A DNA stretch of 64,000 nt, taken from Allobosea robiniae (GTDB lineage Bacteria > Pseudomonadota > Alphaproteobacteria > Rhizobiales > Beijerinckiaceae). The position numbers were made by a program, and so were the translations under genes. This document shows positions 10,216 through 20,090 of this stretch, in pieces (within the stretch, counting starts at the first letter, position 1; every line of letters begins with the position of its first letter). The notes under the pieces were generated by a model that made no database searches, had not been told where the DNA came from, and saw only the letters and a program-made list of their open reading frames with translations. Where the stretch lies: positions 558,001 to 622,000 of the forward strand of contig NZ_FNBZ01000002.1 of the NCBI RefSeq assembly GCF_900102525.1, read 5' to 3'.

Positions 10216-10845
10216 ATGGCCTCCTGGGAAACCCTCGTCGCCTTCGCGACGGTGACGATCCTCGTCGCCTATTTTCCGGGGCCGGCGCTGCTCTACACGG
10301 CCGCCCAGACGATCAGCCATGGCCGCAAGGCCGGCCTGATGGCGATGCTCGGTATCCATCTCGGCTGTTACCTGCATGTCTTCGCAGCGGCTTTCGGGCT
10401 TTCGGCCGTGTTCAAGCATGTGCCGGAGCTCTACATGGCCGTGAAGATCGCCGGCGCGCTCTACCTGATCTGGATCGGCATCGGCATGATCCGCTCGCGC
10501 ATGGGCTCCCCCGATCAGCCGGTCGCGCCGCCCAAGACGGTGAAGCGTGCGCTGCTCGATTCCTTCATCGTCGAGATCCTGAATCCGAAGGTTGCGCTGT
10601 TCTTCATCGCTCTGCTGCCGCAGTTCGTCGACCCTTCGGCGTCGCTGCCGGTCTGGGCGCAGTTCCTGATCCTCGGGATGGTCGTGAACTTCGCCTTCTC
10701 CTCGGCCGATCTCGTCACCGTCTTCGGCGCCTCGCTCGTGGTCGGCGCGATGAAGAAGACCAAGGCGAGCTTCGGCTTCGGGCGCTGGATCGGTGGTTCG
10801 CTGATGATCGCGCTCGGCCTGAAGCTCGCGACGGACAGGGGCTGA
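10216..10845 (+). CDS. LysE/RhtB-family exporter inside cox cluster
   Basis: A 209-residue inner-membrane protein with about six predicted membrane segments. The family signature FPGPALLYTAAQTISHGRKAG lies near residues 18-38, with a second hydrophobic half after LNPKVALFFIALLPQF. LysE/RhtB proteins export amino acids and related small molecules. It lies 1 base after one XdhC half and 3 bases before the other, so it is clearly part of the transcript. Why an exporter sits between two cofactor-insertion genes is unknown. Base composition matches the neighbours, so recent transfer is not evident. Confidence 0.9.
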   Translation: MASWETLVAFATVTILVAYFPGPALLYTAAQTISHGRKAGLMAMLGIHLGCYLHVFAAAFGLSAVFKHVPELYMAVKIAGALYLIWIGIGMIRSRMGSPDQPVAPPKTVKRALLDSFIVEILNPKVALFFIALLPQFVDPSASLPVWAQFLILGMVVNFAFSSADLVTVFGASLVVGAMKKTKASFGFGRWIGGSLMIALGLKLATDRG

Positions 10846-10848
10846 GCC

Positions 10849-11541
10849 GTGGAGCTTTCGACCCTCGCCGCGCTCAATGAAGAGCGCCAGGCGCGCCGCG
10901 CGGCCGTGCTGGTCAGCGATCTCGCCGGCGGCACGCAGCGGCTGGTGAAGCAAGCCGCGATCGCTGGCGACCCGCTGGCGGAGCTGCTGGAGCGGCAACT
11001 GCGCTCCGGCAAGAGCGGCATGGTCGAGGCCGAGGGGACGTCCTATTTCCTGACCGTGCAGGCGCCGCATCCGCGCGTGGTCGTGACGGGTGCCGTCCAT
11101 ATCTCGCAGGCGATGGCGCCTATGGCGAAAGCGCTCGATCTCGATCTCGTGGTCATCGATCCGCGCAGCGCCTTCGCCACGCCCGAGCGCTTTCCGGACG
11201 TGACGCTGCTCGCCGAATGGCCGGAGGAGGCGCTTCCGCGGATCGGGCTGGACGCCTACACCGCTTTCGTCGCGCTGACGCATGATCCGAAGATCGATGA
11301 TCCCGGACTTTTCGCGGCTTTGCGCTCCGACTGCTTCTATGTCGGCGCGCTCGGCAGCCGGAAGACGCATGGCAGGCGACTCGAGCGATTGACGGAAGCG
11401 GGCTTCGATACCGCCGCGACGGACCGTATCCATGCGCCGATCGGGCTCGATATCGGCGCGGTCTCGCCAGCGGAGATTGCGCTCGCGATCCTGGCCGAGA
11501 TCGTCGCGACTTTGCGCGGCCCGCGCCGCAAGCCGGCCTGA
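10849..11541 (+). CDS. XdhC family protein, C-terminal Rossmann half
   Basis: A 230-residue protein with a GTG start 3 bases after the LysE stop. The XdhC C-terminal Rossmann domain begins near PRVVVTGAVHISQAMAPMAKAL and continues with VVIDPRSAFATPERFP, ALTHDPKIDDP and YVGALGSRKTHGRRLERL. The closing PIGLDIGAVSPAEIALAILAEI is the standard end of the family. Together with the 107-residue protein at 9891 it reconstitutes a full XdhC/CoxF maturation factor for the CoxSLM enzyme. The first 70 residues are a variable linker region. Confidence 0.92.
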   Translation: MELSTLAALNEERQARRAAVLVSDLAGGTQRLVKQAAIAGDPLAELLERQLRSGKSGMVEAEGTSYFLTVQAPHPRVVVTGAVHISQAMAPMAKALDLDLVVIDPRSAFATPERFPDVTLLAEWPEEALPRIGLDAYTAFVALTHDPKIDDPGLFAALRSDCFYVGALGSRKTHGRRLERLTEAGFDTAATDRIHAPIGLDIGAVSPAEIALAILAEIVATLRGPRRKPA

Positions 11542-11551
11542 GGATCACGCG

Positions 11552-13153
<1,602 letters not shown>

Positions 13154-13160
13154 CCGCCTC

Positions 13161-13928
13161 TCAACGCTGCCAGTGCAGTCCGAGCGTGCCGTAATAGGCG
13201 GAGGGCCGGTCGCTGGTCTTCTGCAGGCCGCCCGAGAGGCGCCATTCCAGCCCGAGGAAGCGCAGCCCGGTGAGATGCAGGCCCAGCCGGAGCTTGCGAT
13301 AATCGCGTTCGCGATAGGCTTCGAATTCCGGGCCGAGATAGAATCCGGCCGGGACCTGCCAGCCCGTCGCGAGACGCGCCCAGAGGCGCCCGTTCAGGGA
13401 TGATGCGTAGGCGTTGGCCTGCACGACCATTCCGGGCGCGGGAACGATCCAGAGATCAGCCTGCAGCCGGGCACCGTAGCGGGTGCCGGTGAAGGACGGG
13501 CCGAAGGCTTCGATCCGCTGTTCGCTTTCGATATCCGAGCCGGCATAGAGCGCGAGAAAGCTGTCACCGACACGCCATTCATAGCCAAGCAGGGCCTGTG
13601 TTTCGCTCTTGTAGGTCACGCCGTGCGGCCGGTGGCGGTGGGTCTGTTCCTGCGCGCCGCCGGCCTTGACGAAGAGACGGAAGCCGCTCTCAGAGAGGCC
13701 ACCGGCGATGGCACGCTTCATCCCGACCGAAAGAAAGGTTTTGGTCGGCCCGGCTTCCATCGAACCGAAGATGACCATCGAGAGCGGCGCCCGCTCGGGC
13801 TCCTCTTCATCGATGCTGGCCGCAGAGGCAGGGGTGGCGGCGAAGACCATCGCCAGCCCGGCCAGCCCGGCCCTGCCCACTCGGTACGCCACGCAAGCCC
13901 CCACGCCCGCTGTCGCGCACGCTGCCAT
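13161..13928 (-). CDS. Cellulose biosynthesis protein BcsS-like outer-membrane protein
   Basis: A 255-residue protein with an N-terminal signal-like stretch ending ATPASAA. Repeated amphipathic strands follow, such as FLSVGMKRAIAG, SETQALLGYEWRVG, RYGARLQADLWIVP and LWARLATGWQVPAGFYLGPEFEAY, consistent with a beta-barrel. The profile fits BcsS, a conserved alphaproteobacterial protein often found near cellulose genes. No other cellulose gene is in the window, so the role is uncertain. The start may be a later in-frame GTG, because the N-terminus before the hydrophobic core is long. It ends 8 bases from the MobA-like gene, convergently. Confidence 0.75.
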   Translation of the reverse strand: MAACATAGVGACVAYRVGRAGLAGLAMVFAATPASAASIDEEEPERAPLSMVIFGSMEAGPTKTFLSVGMKRAIAGGLSESGFRLFVKAGGAQEQTHRHRPHGVTYKSETQALLGYEWRVGDSFLALYAGSDIESEQRIEAFGPSFTGTRYGARLQADLWIVPAPGMVVQANAYASSLNGRLWARLATGWQVPAGFYLGPEFEAYRERDYRKLRLGLHLTGLRFLGLEWRLSGGLQKTSDRPSAYYGTLGLHWQR

Positions 13929-14051
13929 GCTCGGCAGCCTGCCTCAGGATTGCACCAGTTTGGCAGTAGGCTGGCAAGCCTTTGTTAACCAGGCGGGAGC
14001 AGGCTCGATCTACCCGGCAAAGCTTTCAGTCCGTAATGGAGGGAGGTGGCG

Positions 14052-14321
14052 ATGGTTTCGACCGATTTCATGCGGCAACTCGAAGGCTATGGGCTGACCA
14101 CGGCAACCATCCTCTACCGGATGCCGGATCATCTCAGCGTCCTGCAAACCTATATCTGGCAGCAGTACGACCTGGCACCGCGCTTCCCCGTCCTGCAGGA
14201 CTTCCTGACGTTCTGGAAGCGAGAACTGGAAGGGCCGCTCCATTCCGTAACCGTGGCGCATTCGCGTCTGATCAAGCCGGCGGAAATCCGCAACGTAAAC
14301 GGTGTGTTCACCCTGCACTAA
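14052..14321 (+). CDS. Usg family protein
   Basis: An 89-residue protein matching the highly conserved alphaproteobacterial Usg family over its whole length (LEGYGLTTATILYRMPDH, LQTYIWQQYDLAPRFP, LHSVTVAHSRLIKPAEIR). The function is unknown. The name comes from a gene upstream of fatty-acid or amino-acid genes in other bacteria and does not describe a reaction. The ATG was chosen because GGGAGG lies 5 bases upstream. A GTG two codons earlier overlaps that site. Confidence 0.88.
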   Translation: MVSTDFMRQLEGYGLTTATILYRMPDHLSVLQTYIWQQYDLAPRFPVLQDFLTFWKRELEGPLHSVTVAHSRLIKPAEIRNVNGVFTLH

Positions 14322-14440
14322 GCGCTTCGCCGGCCTCCCGGCCCCGTGCCAGGGGCATTGAAAACCTGCGTCCGGCTCGCTTGTTGGCGGGTGTCCGGCC
14401 GTGCTAGGCGGGCGCTTCCGCTTCGGTACGGCCTGCTCCC

Positions 14441-15040
14441 TTGTCATCTCCCTTGCGTACATCCGGACTTCTGACGGCGCTGGCGGGTCTGCCCGGGGAG
14501 CGCATCGCCGTCGGCACGATCGTCGCTGCGTTGCAGGACCGGGCCTATGCCCTGCTCGTCGTGCTGCTCGGCCTGCCGAACTGCCTGCCGATGCCGCCGC
14601 CGATCCCACTGGTCTGCGGCCTGGTGCTCGCTTTCGTTGCCGTGCAGATGCTGACGGGGCGGCGGATGCCGTGGCTCCCGCAAGCGCTGCTCAAGCGCAG
14701 CATTGGCAAGCCTGAACTCACCCGGGCGGTGGCGCGGGCGCTGCCTGCCCTGACTTGGCTTGAACGTTTCTCGCGGCCGCGCCTGACGATGCTGGGAGGG
14801 GCTTATGCCATTCCGGTGCTGGGCCTCGTGATCCTGATCCTGGCGCTCGGCCTGATCGTGGCCGCGCCCTTCATCGGGCAGATCCCGCTCGGGCTTGCCG
14901 TGTGTCTCGTCGGGCTCGGTCTCGTCGAGCGGGACGGGGTGCTGATCATCATCGGTGCGGTGGTCGGTGCTGTCGGCCTGCTGCTCAGCGCAGGCTTCGC
15001 CTACGCGATCTTCAGCGGCATCCACGAGCTGTTCTTCTGA
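14441..15040 (+). CDS. ExoD-like exopolysaccharide synthesis protein
   Basis: A 199-residue integral membrane protein of the ExoD family, with about four or five hydrophobic segments. The typical core LLGLPNCLPMPPPIPLVCGL is followed by the C-terminal GVLIIIGAVVGAVGLLLSAG. ExoD affects exopolysaccharide production and alkali tolerance in rhizobia, but its mechanism is not known. The only sensible start is TTG, giving MSSPLRTSG. An in-frame stop lies shortly upstream. It converges with the GGDEF/EAL gene, 28 bases apart. Confidence 0.87.
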   Translation: MSSPLRTSGLLTALAGLPGERIAVGTIVAALQDRAYALLVVLLGLPNCLPMPPPIPLVCGLVLAFVAVQMLTGRRMPWLPQALLKRSIGKPELTRAVARALPALTWLERFSRPRLTMLGGAYAIPVLGLVILILALGLIVAAPFIGQIPLGLAVCLVGLGLVERDGVLIIIGAVVGAVGLLLSAGFAYAIFSGIHELFF

Positions 15041-15068
15041 AGGTCCGCCGCGCGCCCGGCTCGTGGTG

Positions 15069-17300
15069 TCAGGCGGCGGCGAGGATTTCGGCGAAGGGAT
15101 TGTCCAGGCCGAGCAGGCGGTCGATCTCGGTTGCGGGCACGGCCTTGGAGAAGAGGAAGCCCTGCAGTTCGTGGCAGCCGATCGCCTGCAGGAAGCGATG
15201 CTGCTCGGCGGTCTCGACGCCCTCGGCGCAGACTCGCAGGCCGAGCGCCCGCCCGAGATGAGCCATCGAATGGACGAGGATCGCCGATTCGCCGGTCGAT
15301 TCCATGTATTCCAGGAAGGTGCGGTCGATCTTGATCTTGTCGAAGGCGAAGCGCCGCAGATAGATCAGGCTCGAATAGCCGGTGCCGAAATCGTCGAGCG
15401 CGAGGCCGACGCCATGCGCGCGGATGTCCATCATCGCGGCTTCGGCGGCGTCGGCATCCTCGATCAGCACGCCTTCGGTCAGTTCGAGTTCGAGCTGGGC
15501 CGGGTCGAAATCCGTCTCCGCGATGGTGCGGATAACGTTGGCGACGAAGTCCTTGTGGCGGAACTGGATCGGCGAGACGTTGACCGCAAGGCGGATGCCC
15601 TTCCAGCGCCTGGCCTCGGTGCAGGCGCGGCGCAGCACCCATTCGCTGAGCGGCACGATCAGGCCGCGTTCCTCGGCGATCGCGATGAAATCCGAAGGCG
15701 GGATCATGCCATGGGCCGGGTGCTGCCAGCGCACCAGCGCCTCGACGCCGACGATGGTCGATCCGTCGACGGAGACCTGCGGCTGGTAGTGCAGCGTGAG
15801 CTGGTCGTTGTCGATGGCATGGCGCAGGTCGTCCTCGACCATGCGCTTCAATTGCATCGAGCGGTTCATCTGCGATTCGAAGAAGGCATAGCGGTTGCGG
15901 CCGCTGTTCTTGGCTTCGTAGAGCGCGGTATCGGCGAGCTTGAGCAGGGCTTCGCGGCTGGTGCCGTCGCGCGGGGCCATGGCGATGCCGATCGAGGAGC
16001 CGATGGTGACTTCGGCGCCGGTGATGGTGAACGGCTCGCTGAGGCTGGCGAGGATGCGCTCGCCGAGCGCGGCGCAGCCGGCCGGCGTCGCGGAATGGGT
16101 CTGGATGATGCCGAATTCGTCGCCGCCCAGGCGTGCGACGGTGTCGCCGACCTGGACCGCGCCGGACAGGCGAACCGCGACCTGACGGATGAGTTCGTCG
16201 CCGGCGGTATGGCCATAGGTGTCGTTGACGGCCTTGAAGCGGTCGAGGTCGATCAGCAGCATTGCGAGGCTTGGGCCGTCATCGTGCTGGATATGAGCCA
16301 GGGTCTGATCGAGCGTCAGGTCGAAGCTGCGGCGGTTCGGAAGAAGGGACAGCTCATCCTGGCCGGCGAGGCGCTGGATCTGGCGCTCGCGCAGCTCGAT
16401 CTGCTCGGCCGAGGCACGCAGGCGCTGGACGACGAAGATGAAGATCGCGGAAAACAGCAGGGCAACCGCAATCAGCGCCCAGAGGAAGCGGCGCAGCATG
16501 ACATCGCCGGGACGGGCCGGAGACCAGGTCAGCCAGGCACCGATCTTGCCGTCGGCGGTGCGCAGGCTCAGATTCGACAGCGGATCGGCAGGCGGCGTGG
16601 TCACGAGCTGGATGTCGGTCACCCGATTGCGCTCGGCCAGGTCCGAGAGCAGGGCGCTGGACAGGTGCCGGTAGGCGACGAAGGACAGCGGGATCGAGCC
16701 GCCTTCGGAGCTGAAGGAGGCGATGCGCGACAGGTCGATCACCGTCAGGAGCAGTGTCTCGTCGCCATCCGTGGTGATGGTCGAACGGGCCGCGCCGAAC
16801 TGGGGCGTGACCTCGTCGCCGATGACGGTAGCGACGAAGGAACTCTTCGCGCCGCGCTGCAACGCATCGATATGATGCGGGCGCTCGTGATCCGCATGAT
16901 CCATCGTGGTCGGGTTCTCGACCCAGGCCAGCACGGTTCCGCCGGTTCCGCCGATATAGGCGCCGTCGAAATCCATCAGCTGATTGCCCAGACGCTTGAG
17001 CGCGGCCTTGAGCATGGCCGGGGAGCCGGGCTGCTGCAGGGCTTCAGGCAGGTCGCCGGCAGCGACGAGCCGCTCCAGCCTCAGTTCGTTCAGCTTGATC
17101 TGGGCGTTGACGGCGGCCTCGATGCGCTCGCCCTGGCGCTGGGCCTCGAGGCGATTGGCCTCGCGGGTGATCGCGACGACGACGCCGATCCCGGCAGCCA
17201 TCAGCAGCAGGAAGGCGCAGCCCAGCGTCACCACGGTGCTCGCGAACATGCGAGCGGAGGAGCCCGCATTCGTCATCTTCGCGGCAGTGAATGCGGGCAT
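15069..17300 (-). CDS. Membrane-bound GGDEF/EAL diguanylate cyclase/phosphodiesterase
   Basis: A 743-residue inner-membrane c-di-GMP enzyme. A first membrane helix lies at about 20-45, then a periplasmic sensor region (CHASE-like) to about 270, a second helix at about 275-297, GGDEF near residue 390, and an EAL domain with VEALVRW near 518 and DDFGTGYSS near 636. Both catalytic signatures are intact, so synthesis and breakdown are both possible. The inhibitory RxxD site before GGDEF is replaced by QVGD, so product inhibition may be absent. The sensory ligand is unknown. Long open frames on the opposite strand are shadows. Confidence 0.94.
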   Translation of the reverse strand: MPAFTAAKMTNAGSSARMFASTVVTLGCAFLLLMAAGIGVVVAITREANRLEAQRQGERIEAAVNAQIKLNELRLERLVAAGDLPEALQQPGSPAMLKAALKRLGNQLMDFDGAYIGGTGGTVLAWVENPTTMDHADHERPHHIDALQRGAKSSFVATVIGDEVTPQFGAARSTITTDGDETLLLTVIDLSRIASFSSEGGSIPLSFVAYRHLSSALLSDLAERNRVTDIQLVTTPPADPLSNLSLRTADGKIGAWLTWSPARPGDVMLRRFLWALIAVALLFSAIFIFVVQRLRASAEQIELRERQIQRLAGQDELSLLPNRRSFDLTLDQTLAHIQHDDGPSLAMLLIDLDRFKAVNDTYGHTAGDELIRQVAVRLSGAVQVGDTVARLGGDEFGIIQTHSATPAGCAALGERILASLSEPFTITGAEVTIGSSIGIAMAPRDGTSREALLKLADTALYEAKNSGRNRYAFFESQMNRSMQLKRMVEDDLRHAIDNDQLTLHYQPQVSVDGSTIVGVEALVRWQHPAHGMIPPSDFIAIAEERGLIVPLSEWVLRRACTEARRWKGIRLAVNVSPIQFRHKDFVANVIRTIAETDFDPAQLELELTEGVLIEDADAAEAAMMDIRAHGVGLALDDFGTGYSSLIYLRRFAFDKIKIDRTFLEYMESTGESAILVHSMAHLGRALGLRVCAEGVETAEQHRFLQAIGCHELQGFLFSKAVPATEIDRLLGLDNPFAEILAAA

Positions 17301-17385
17301 TACGCGTCCGGAAAAGGGTCTTGGTGCTGTGACTTAAGGCTTGAATTATTGACATCCCGTTGCCTGCACACGGGTTTTCAAGCGC

Positions 17386-18135
17386 TCAAGCTCCGGGTGG
17401 TGCGTAAGGTGGCCGCGGTATCGCCATATGCGCGGCCCGCAGTGCCGCAGACCAGCGTTCGCGCAGATCGTGGAAATACGGCTCTCCCGCCTCGATCCGC
17501 CGGTTGAGCTCGAAATCATCGGCGTCGCGTCTGATGACGACGAGATCGATCGGCAGGCCGACGCCGAGATTCGAGCGCATGGTCGAATCCATCGAGATCA
17601 GACCGACTTTCAAGGCGTCGTAGAGATGGGTCTTGTAGGTGACGGCACGGTCGAGGATCGGCTTGCCGTATTTATGCTCGCCGATCTGCAGGAATGGGGA
17701 ATCGATGCCGCACTCGATGAAGTTGCCGGCGCTGTAGACCATGAAGAGGCGCATCGGCTGCCCCTTGATCTGGCCGCCGAACAGCATGCCGATCTCGAAT
17801 TTGACGCCAGCATCCTCCAGCGCGGGCCCGTCGATGTCGCGGACATGGCGGATGCAGCGGCCGACGAGCTGGGCGGCCCTGAACATCGAGCTGGCGTTCT
17901 GCAATGTGTCGAGTTCGCCGCTCTCGGGATTGAGCAGCCCCTCGTGCAGGAAGCTCACCACCGATTGCGTGATCGAGAGATTGCCGGCCGTCATCAGGCC
18001 GAAATTGCGGTCGCCCGGCCAGTTGAAGACATGGAGCTTGCGGAAGGTCGAGATGTCGTCGAGCCCGGCATTGGTGCGGGTGTCGGCGATCATGACGAGG
18101 CCATCCTGCACGAGGATTCCGGCGCAATAGGTCAC
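17386..18135 (-). CDS. Anbu: proteasome-type peptidase
   Basis: A 249-residue member of the Anbu (bacterial proteasome homologue) family. The N-terminal nucleophile threonine directly follows the initiator (start GTG, then Thr2). The family hallmark ADTRTNAG holds Asp18, and Lys33 lies in TFRKLHVF, matching the Thr/Asp/Lys set of Ntn hydrolases. AGGGA lies about 8 bases upstream. It is the last gene of the four-gene unit ATP-grasp, alpha-E, transglutaminase-like, Anbu, a well-known association thought to make and process an unknown peptide or amide conjugate. The physiological substrate is not established. Confidence 0.94.
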   Translation of the reverse strand: MTYCAGILVQDGLVMIADTRTNAGLDDISTFRKLHVFNWPGDRNFGLMTAGNLSITQSVVSFLHEGLLNPESGELDTLQNASSMFRAAQLVGRCIRHVRDIDGPALEDAGVKFEIGMLFGGQIKGQPMRLFMVYSAGNFIECGIDSPFLQIGEHKYGKPILDRAVTYKTHLYDALKVGLISMDSTMRSNLGVGLPIDLVVIRRDADDFELNRRIEAGEPYFHDLRERWSAALRAAHMAIPRPPYAPPGA

Positions 18136-18192
18136 GGGTTCGATCCCTGCTTTTTGGCCCAGTCTTCCTGGCGGAGTGCGCTGGAAGGGGCG

Positions 18193-19020
18193 CTACTGGT
18201 TGGCGAAGCGGCCCTCAGTTTCGCGGGCGCTGACGAGGACGCTGAGGTTCTCGCCTTCGCCGCCCTGGCGCGAGCCTCGAACCGGTGCGGCATCCGCGTA
18301 GTCGAGCCCTATCGCAACACGCACATGCGTGTCGATCGGGCAGAGCCCATTGGCACAGTCGAAGCCGATCCAGCCATAGTCCTCGAGATGAACCTCGGCC
18401 CAGGCATGGGCGCCGTTGCCATGCGGCAGGCTGTCGGACTGCGCGACATAGCCCGAGACATAGCGGGCGGGCAGGCCGAGATGCCGGGCGCAGGCCATGA
18501 AGACATGGGCGATGTCCTGTGCGATCGCTTCGCGCGCTGCAAAGGCTGCGGCCGCGCCGACTCCGCTGCGGCCGCTGGCCTCGAGGCAACCCATGCGGTC
18601 GCCGACGGCATTCATCAAGGCATGCATCTGGGAAAGCGGCGTGCCGGCGCCGGCGGTGACCGCGTCGGCGAAGCTGCGCAGCGCCTCGTCCTGCCCGGTG
18701 AGGAGCGTGTCGCGGCAATAGACCTCGCAAGGCACGCGTTCCAGCCCGCCACGGACCACGCCGGCGAGGTCGATCGTCTCGATCAGTCCGTCGATGCGGA
18801 TGGCAAGCGAGGAGATCGGCCCGTCGGCGTAGAATGAGTGCACGATATTGCCATGGGCATCCTGCGAGGCACGCAGCCGGCCGTCGACATTCGGCTCGAT
18901 GCGCCAGGACATGACATGCTGGCCGTCATGGTCGCGCGGCGTCAGCCGCAGGATCTGCGTGATGTGGCGCGCCGGCTCGGCATATTCGTAGCCGATCGTA
19001 TGGGAAATCCTGATCCGCAT
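18193..19020 (-). CDS. Transglutaminase-like protein of the Anbu operon, catalytic Cys apparently replaced by Ala
   Basis: A 275-residue protein with the bacterial transglutaminase N-terminal beta domain (ISHTIGYEYAEPARHITQIL) followed by a transglutaminase core. The histidine (GAHAW, His205) and aspartate (GFDCANG, Asp221) of the triad are present. Where the family has CQD before the helix AHVF, this protein reads AQD (Ala167, codon GCA). An active peptidase or transglutaminase would need that cysteine, so this member may be a binding protein. A cysteine further along (FMACARH) is not in the catalytic place. It lies 57 bases upstream of Anbu. Confidence 0.9.
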   Translation of the reverse strand: MRIRISHTIGYEYAEPARHITQILRLTPRDHDGQHVMSWRIEPNVDGRLRASQDAHGNIVHSFYADGPISSLAIRIDGLIETIDLAGVVRGGLERVPCEVYCRDTLLTGQDEALRSFADAVTAGAGTPLSQMHALMNAVGDRMGCLEASGRSGVGAAAAFAAREAIAQDIAHVFMACARHLGLPARYVSGYVAQSDSLPHGNGAHAWAEVHLEDYGWIGFDCANGLCPIDTHVRVAIGLDYADAAPVRGSRQGGEGENLSVLVSARETEGRFANQ

Positions 19021-19075
19021 GCTTCAGTCCGGGGCAGGGTTTATGGCAGTCGCGCCGAGAGCGCAGGCGAGCACT

Positions 19076-20017
19076 TCATTGCAGATACTGCTCGAAGATG
19101 GTGTTGCCGAGGCGGTTGTTCTCGGTGATGAACTCCTCGATGAACTCGTGCAGACCGTGCTCGAAGACGTCGTCGATCTTTGTGTTGCTGAGGCTGCCCA
19201 GCGTCTTGCGCGCCTGGCGTTGCGCCGGCCCCTGGCGGCCATAGGCATCGCCGAGCGCATCGAGGAAGCGCGAGATGTTCTCGTAGCAGGCTGCGAGCGA
19301 GCGCGGCATGCGGCGGTTCAGCACCAGGAGATCGGCGACGAGGATCGGCTTCACCGCCTCGCGATAGACCCAGTGATAGGCGGTCAGCGCCGAGACCTCG
19401 CGCAGCACGGTCGTCCATTGGAAGTAATCGAGCGAGCCGCCGACCTGCTCGTCGGCCGGTAGCAGCACATGGTATTTCACGTCGAGGATGCGGGCGGTGT
19501 TGTCGGCGCGTTCGAGATAGACACCGAGGCGCGAGAACCAGTAGCCGTCGTCGCGCAGCATGGTCCGATAGGCCGAGCCGTCGAAGACCAGTGAGACGTT
19601 CTTCACCCAGTCGAGAAAGCGGGCGAACTCCTCGCGATCCATGCGCTTCTTCTCGAAGCGCTGCAATTCCAGCCAGGCGCCGTTCAGCGCATCCCACATC
19701 TCCGAGGTCAGCGCCGTGCGTACGCCCCGTGCGTTCGAGCGGGCCTGGGCGAGGCAATTGCGGATCGAGGACGGATTGTCGGGGTTGAAGGTCAGGAAAT
19801 CGCAGACATTGCGTTCATTCGCTTCGCCATAGGCCTTGGCGAAGTCATCCTCGCAGCCGGCGGTGAGGACCGCGCTCTGCCATTCCGTGCCGGCACCGCC
19901 ATAGGTCGTCGGCAGGTTGGTCAGGCGCGTCGTGGCGTCGAGGATGCGGGCGAGATATTCGGCCCGTTCGACATAGCGGGAAACCCAGTAGAGGCTGTCT
20001 GCGGTACGCGAAAGCAT
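19076..20017 (-). CDS. Alpha-E domain protein of the Anbu operon
   Basis: A 313-residue, mostly helical alpha-E protein. It begins MLSRTADSLYWVSRYVERAE, followed by the conserved DNPSSIRNCLAQARSNARGVRT and ERADNTARILDVKYH. Alpha-E proteins are always seen with circularly permuted ATP-grasp and transglutaminase-like genes. They are thought to act in the same amide-ligase pathway, perhaps as a carrier or scaffold. No catalytic motif is visible. It lies 73 bases after the ATP-grasp gene and 55 bases before the transglutaminase-like gene. Confidence 0.93.
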   Translation of the reverse strand: MLSRTADSLYWVSRYVERAEYLARILDATTRLTNLPTTYGGAGTEWQSAVLTAGCEDDFAKAYGEANERNVCDFLTFNPDNPSSIRNCLAQARSNARGVRTALTSEMWDALNGAWLELQRFEKKRMDREEFARFLDWVKNVSLVFDGSAYRTMLRDDGYWFSRLGVYLERADNTARILDVKYHVLLPADEQVGGSLDYFQWTTVLREVSALTAYHWVYREAVKPILVADLLVLNRRMPRSLAACYENISRFLDALGDAYGRQGPAQRQARKTLGSLSNTKIDDVFEHGLHEFIEEFITENNRLGNTIFEQYLQ

Positions 20018-20090
20018 GGTCAGCGTGTGCCTTTCCGCGGGATGGCAGGCTGTTGCGGGAGAAGGGCTGGCGAGGGCGCGGCGGGGATGC

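Noticed and set aside
14955-17507. An 850-residue open frame on the plus strand
   Set aside because: It is antisense to the GGDEF/EAL gene and has arginine/glutamate-rich, domain-free sequence. It exists because of GC-biased third codon positions.
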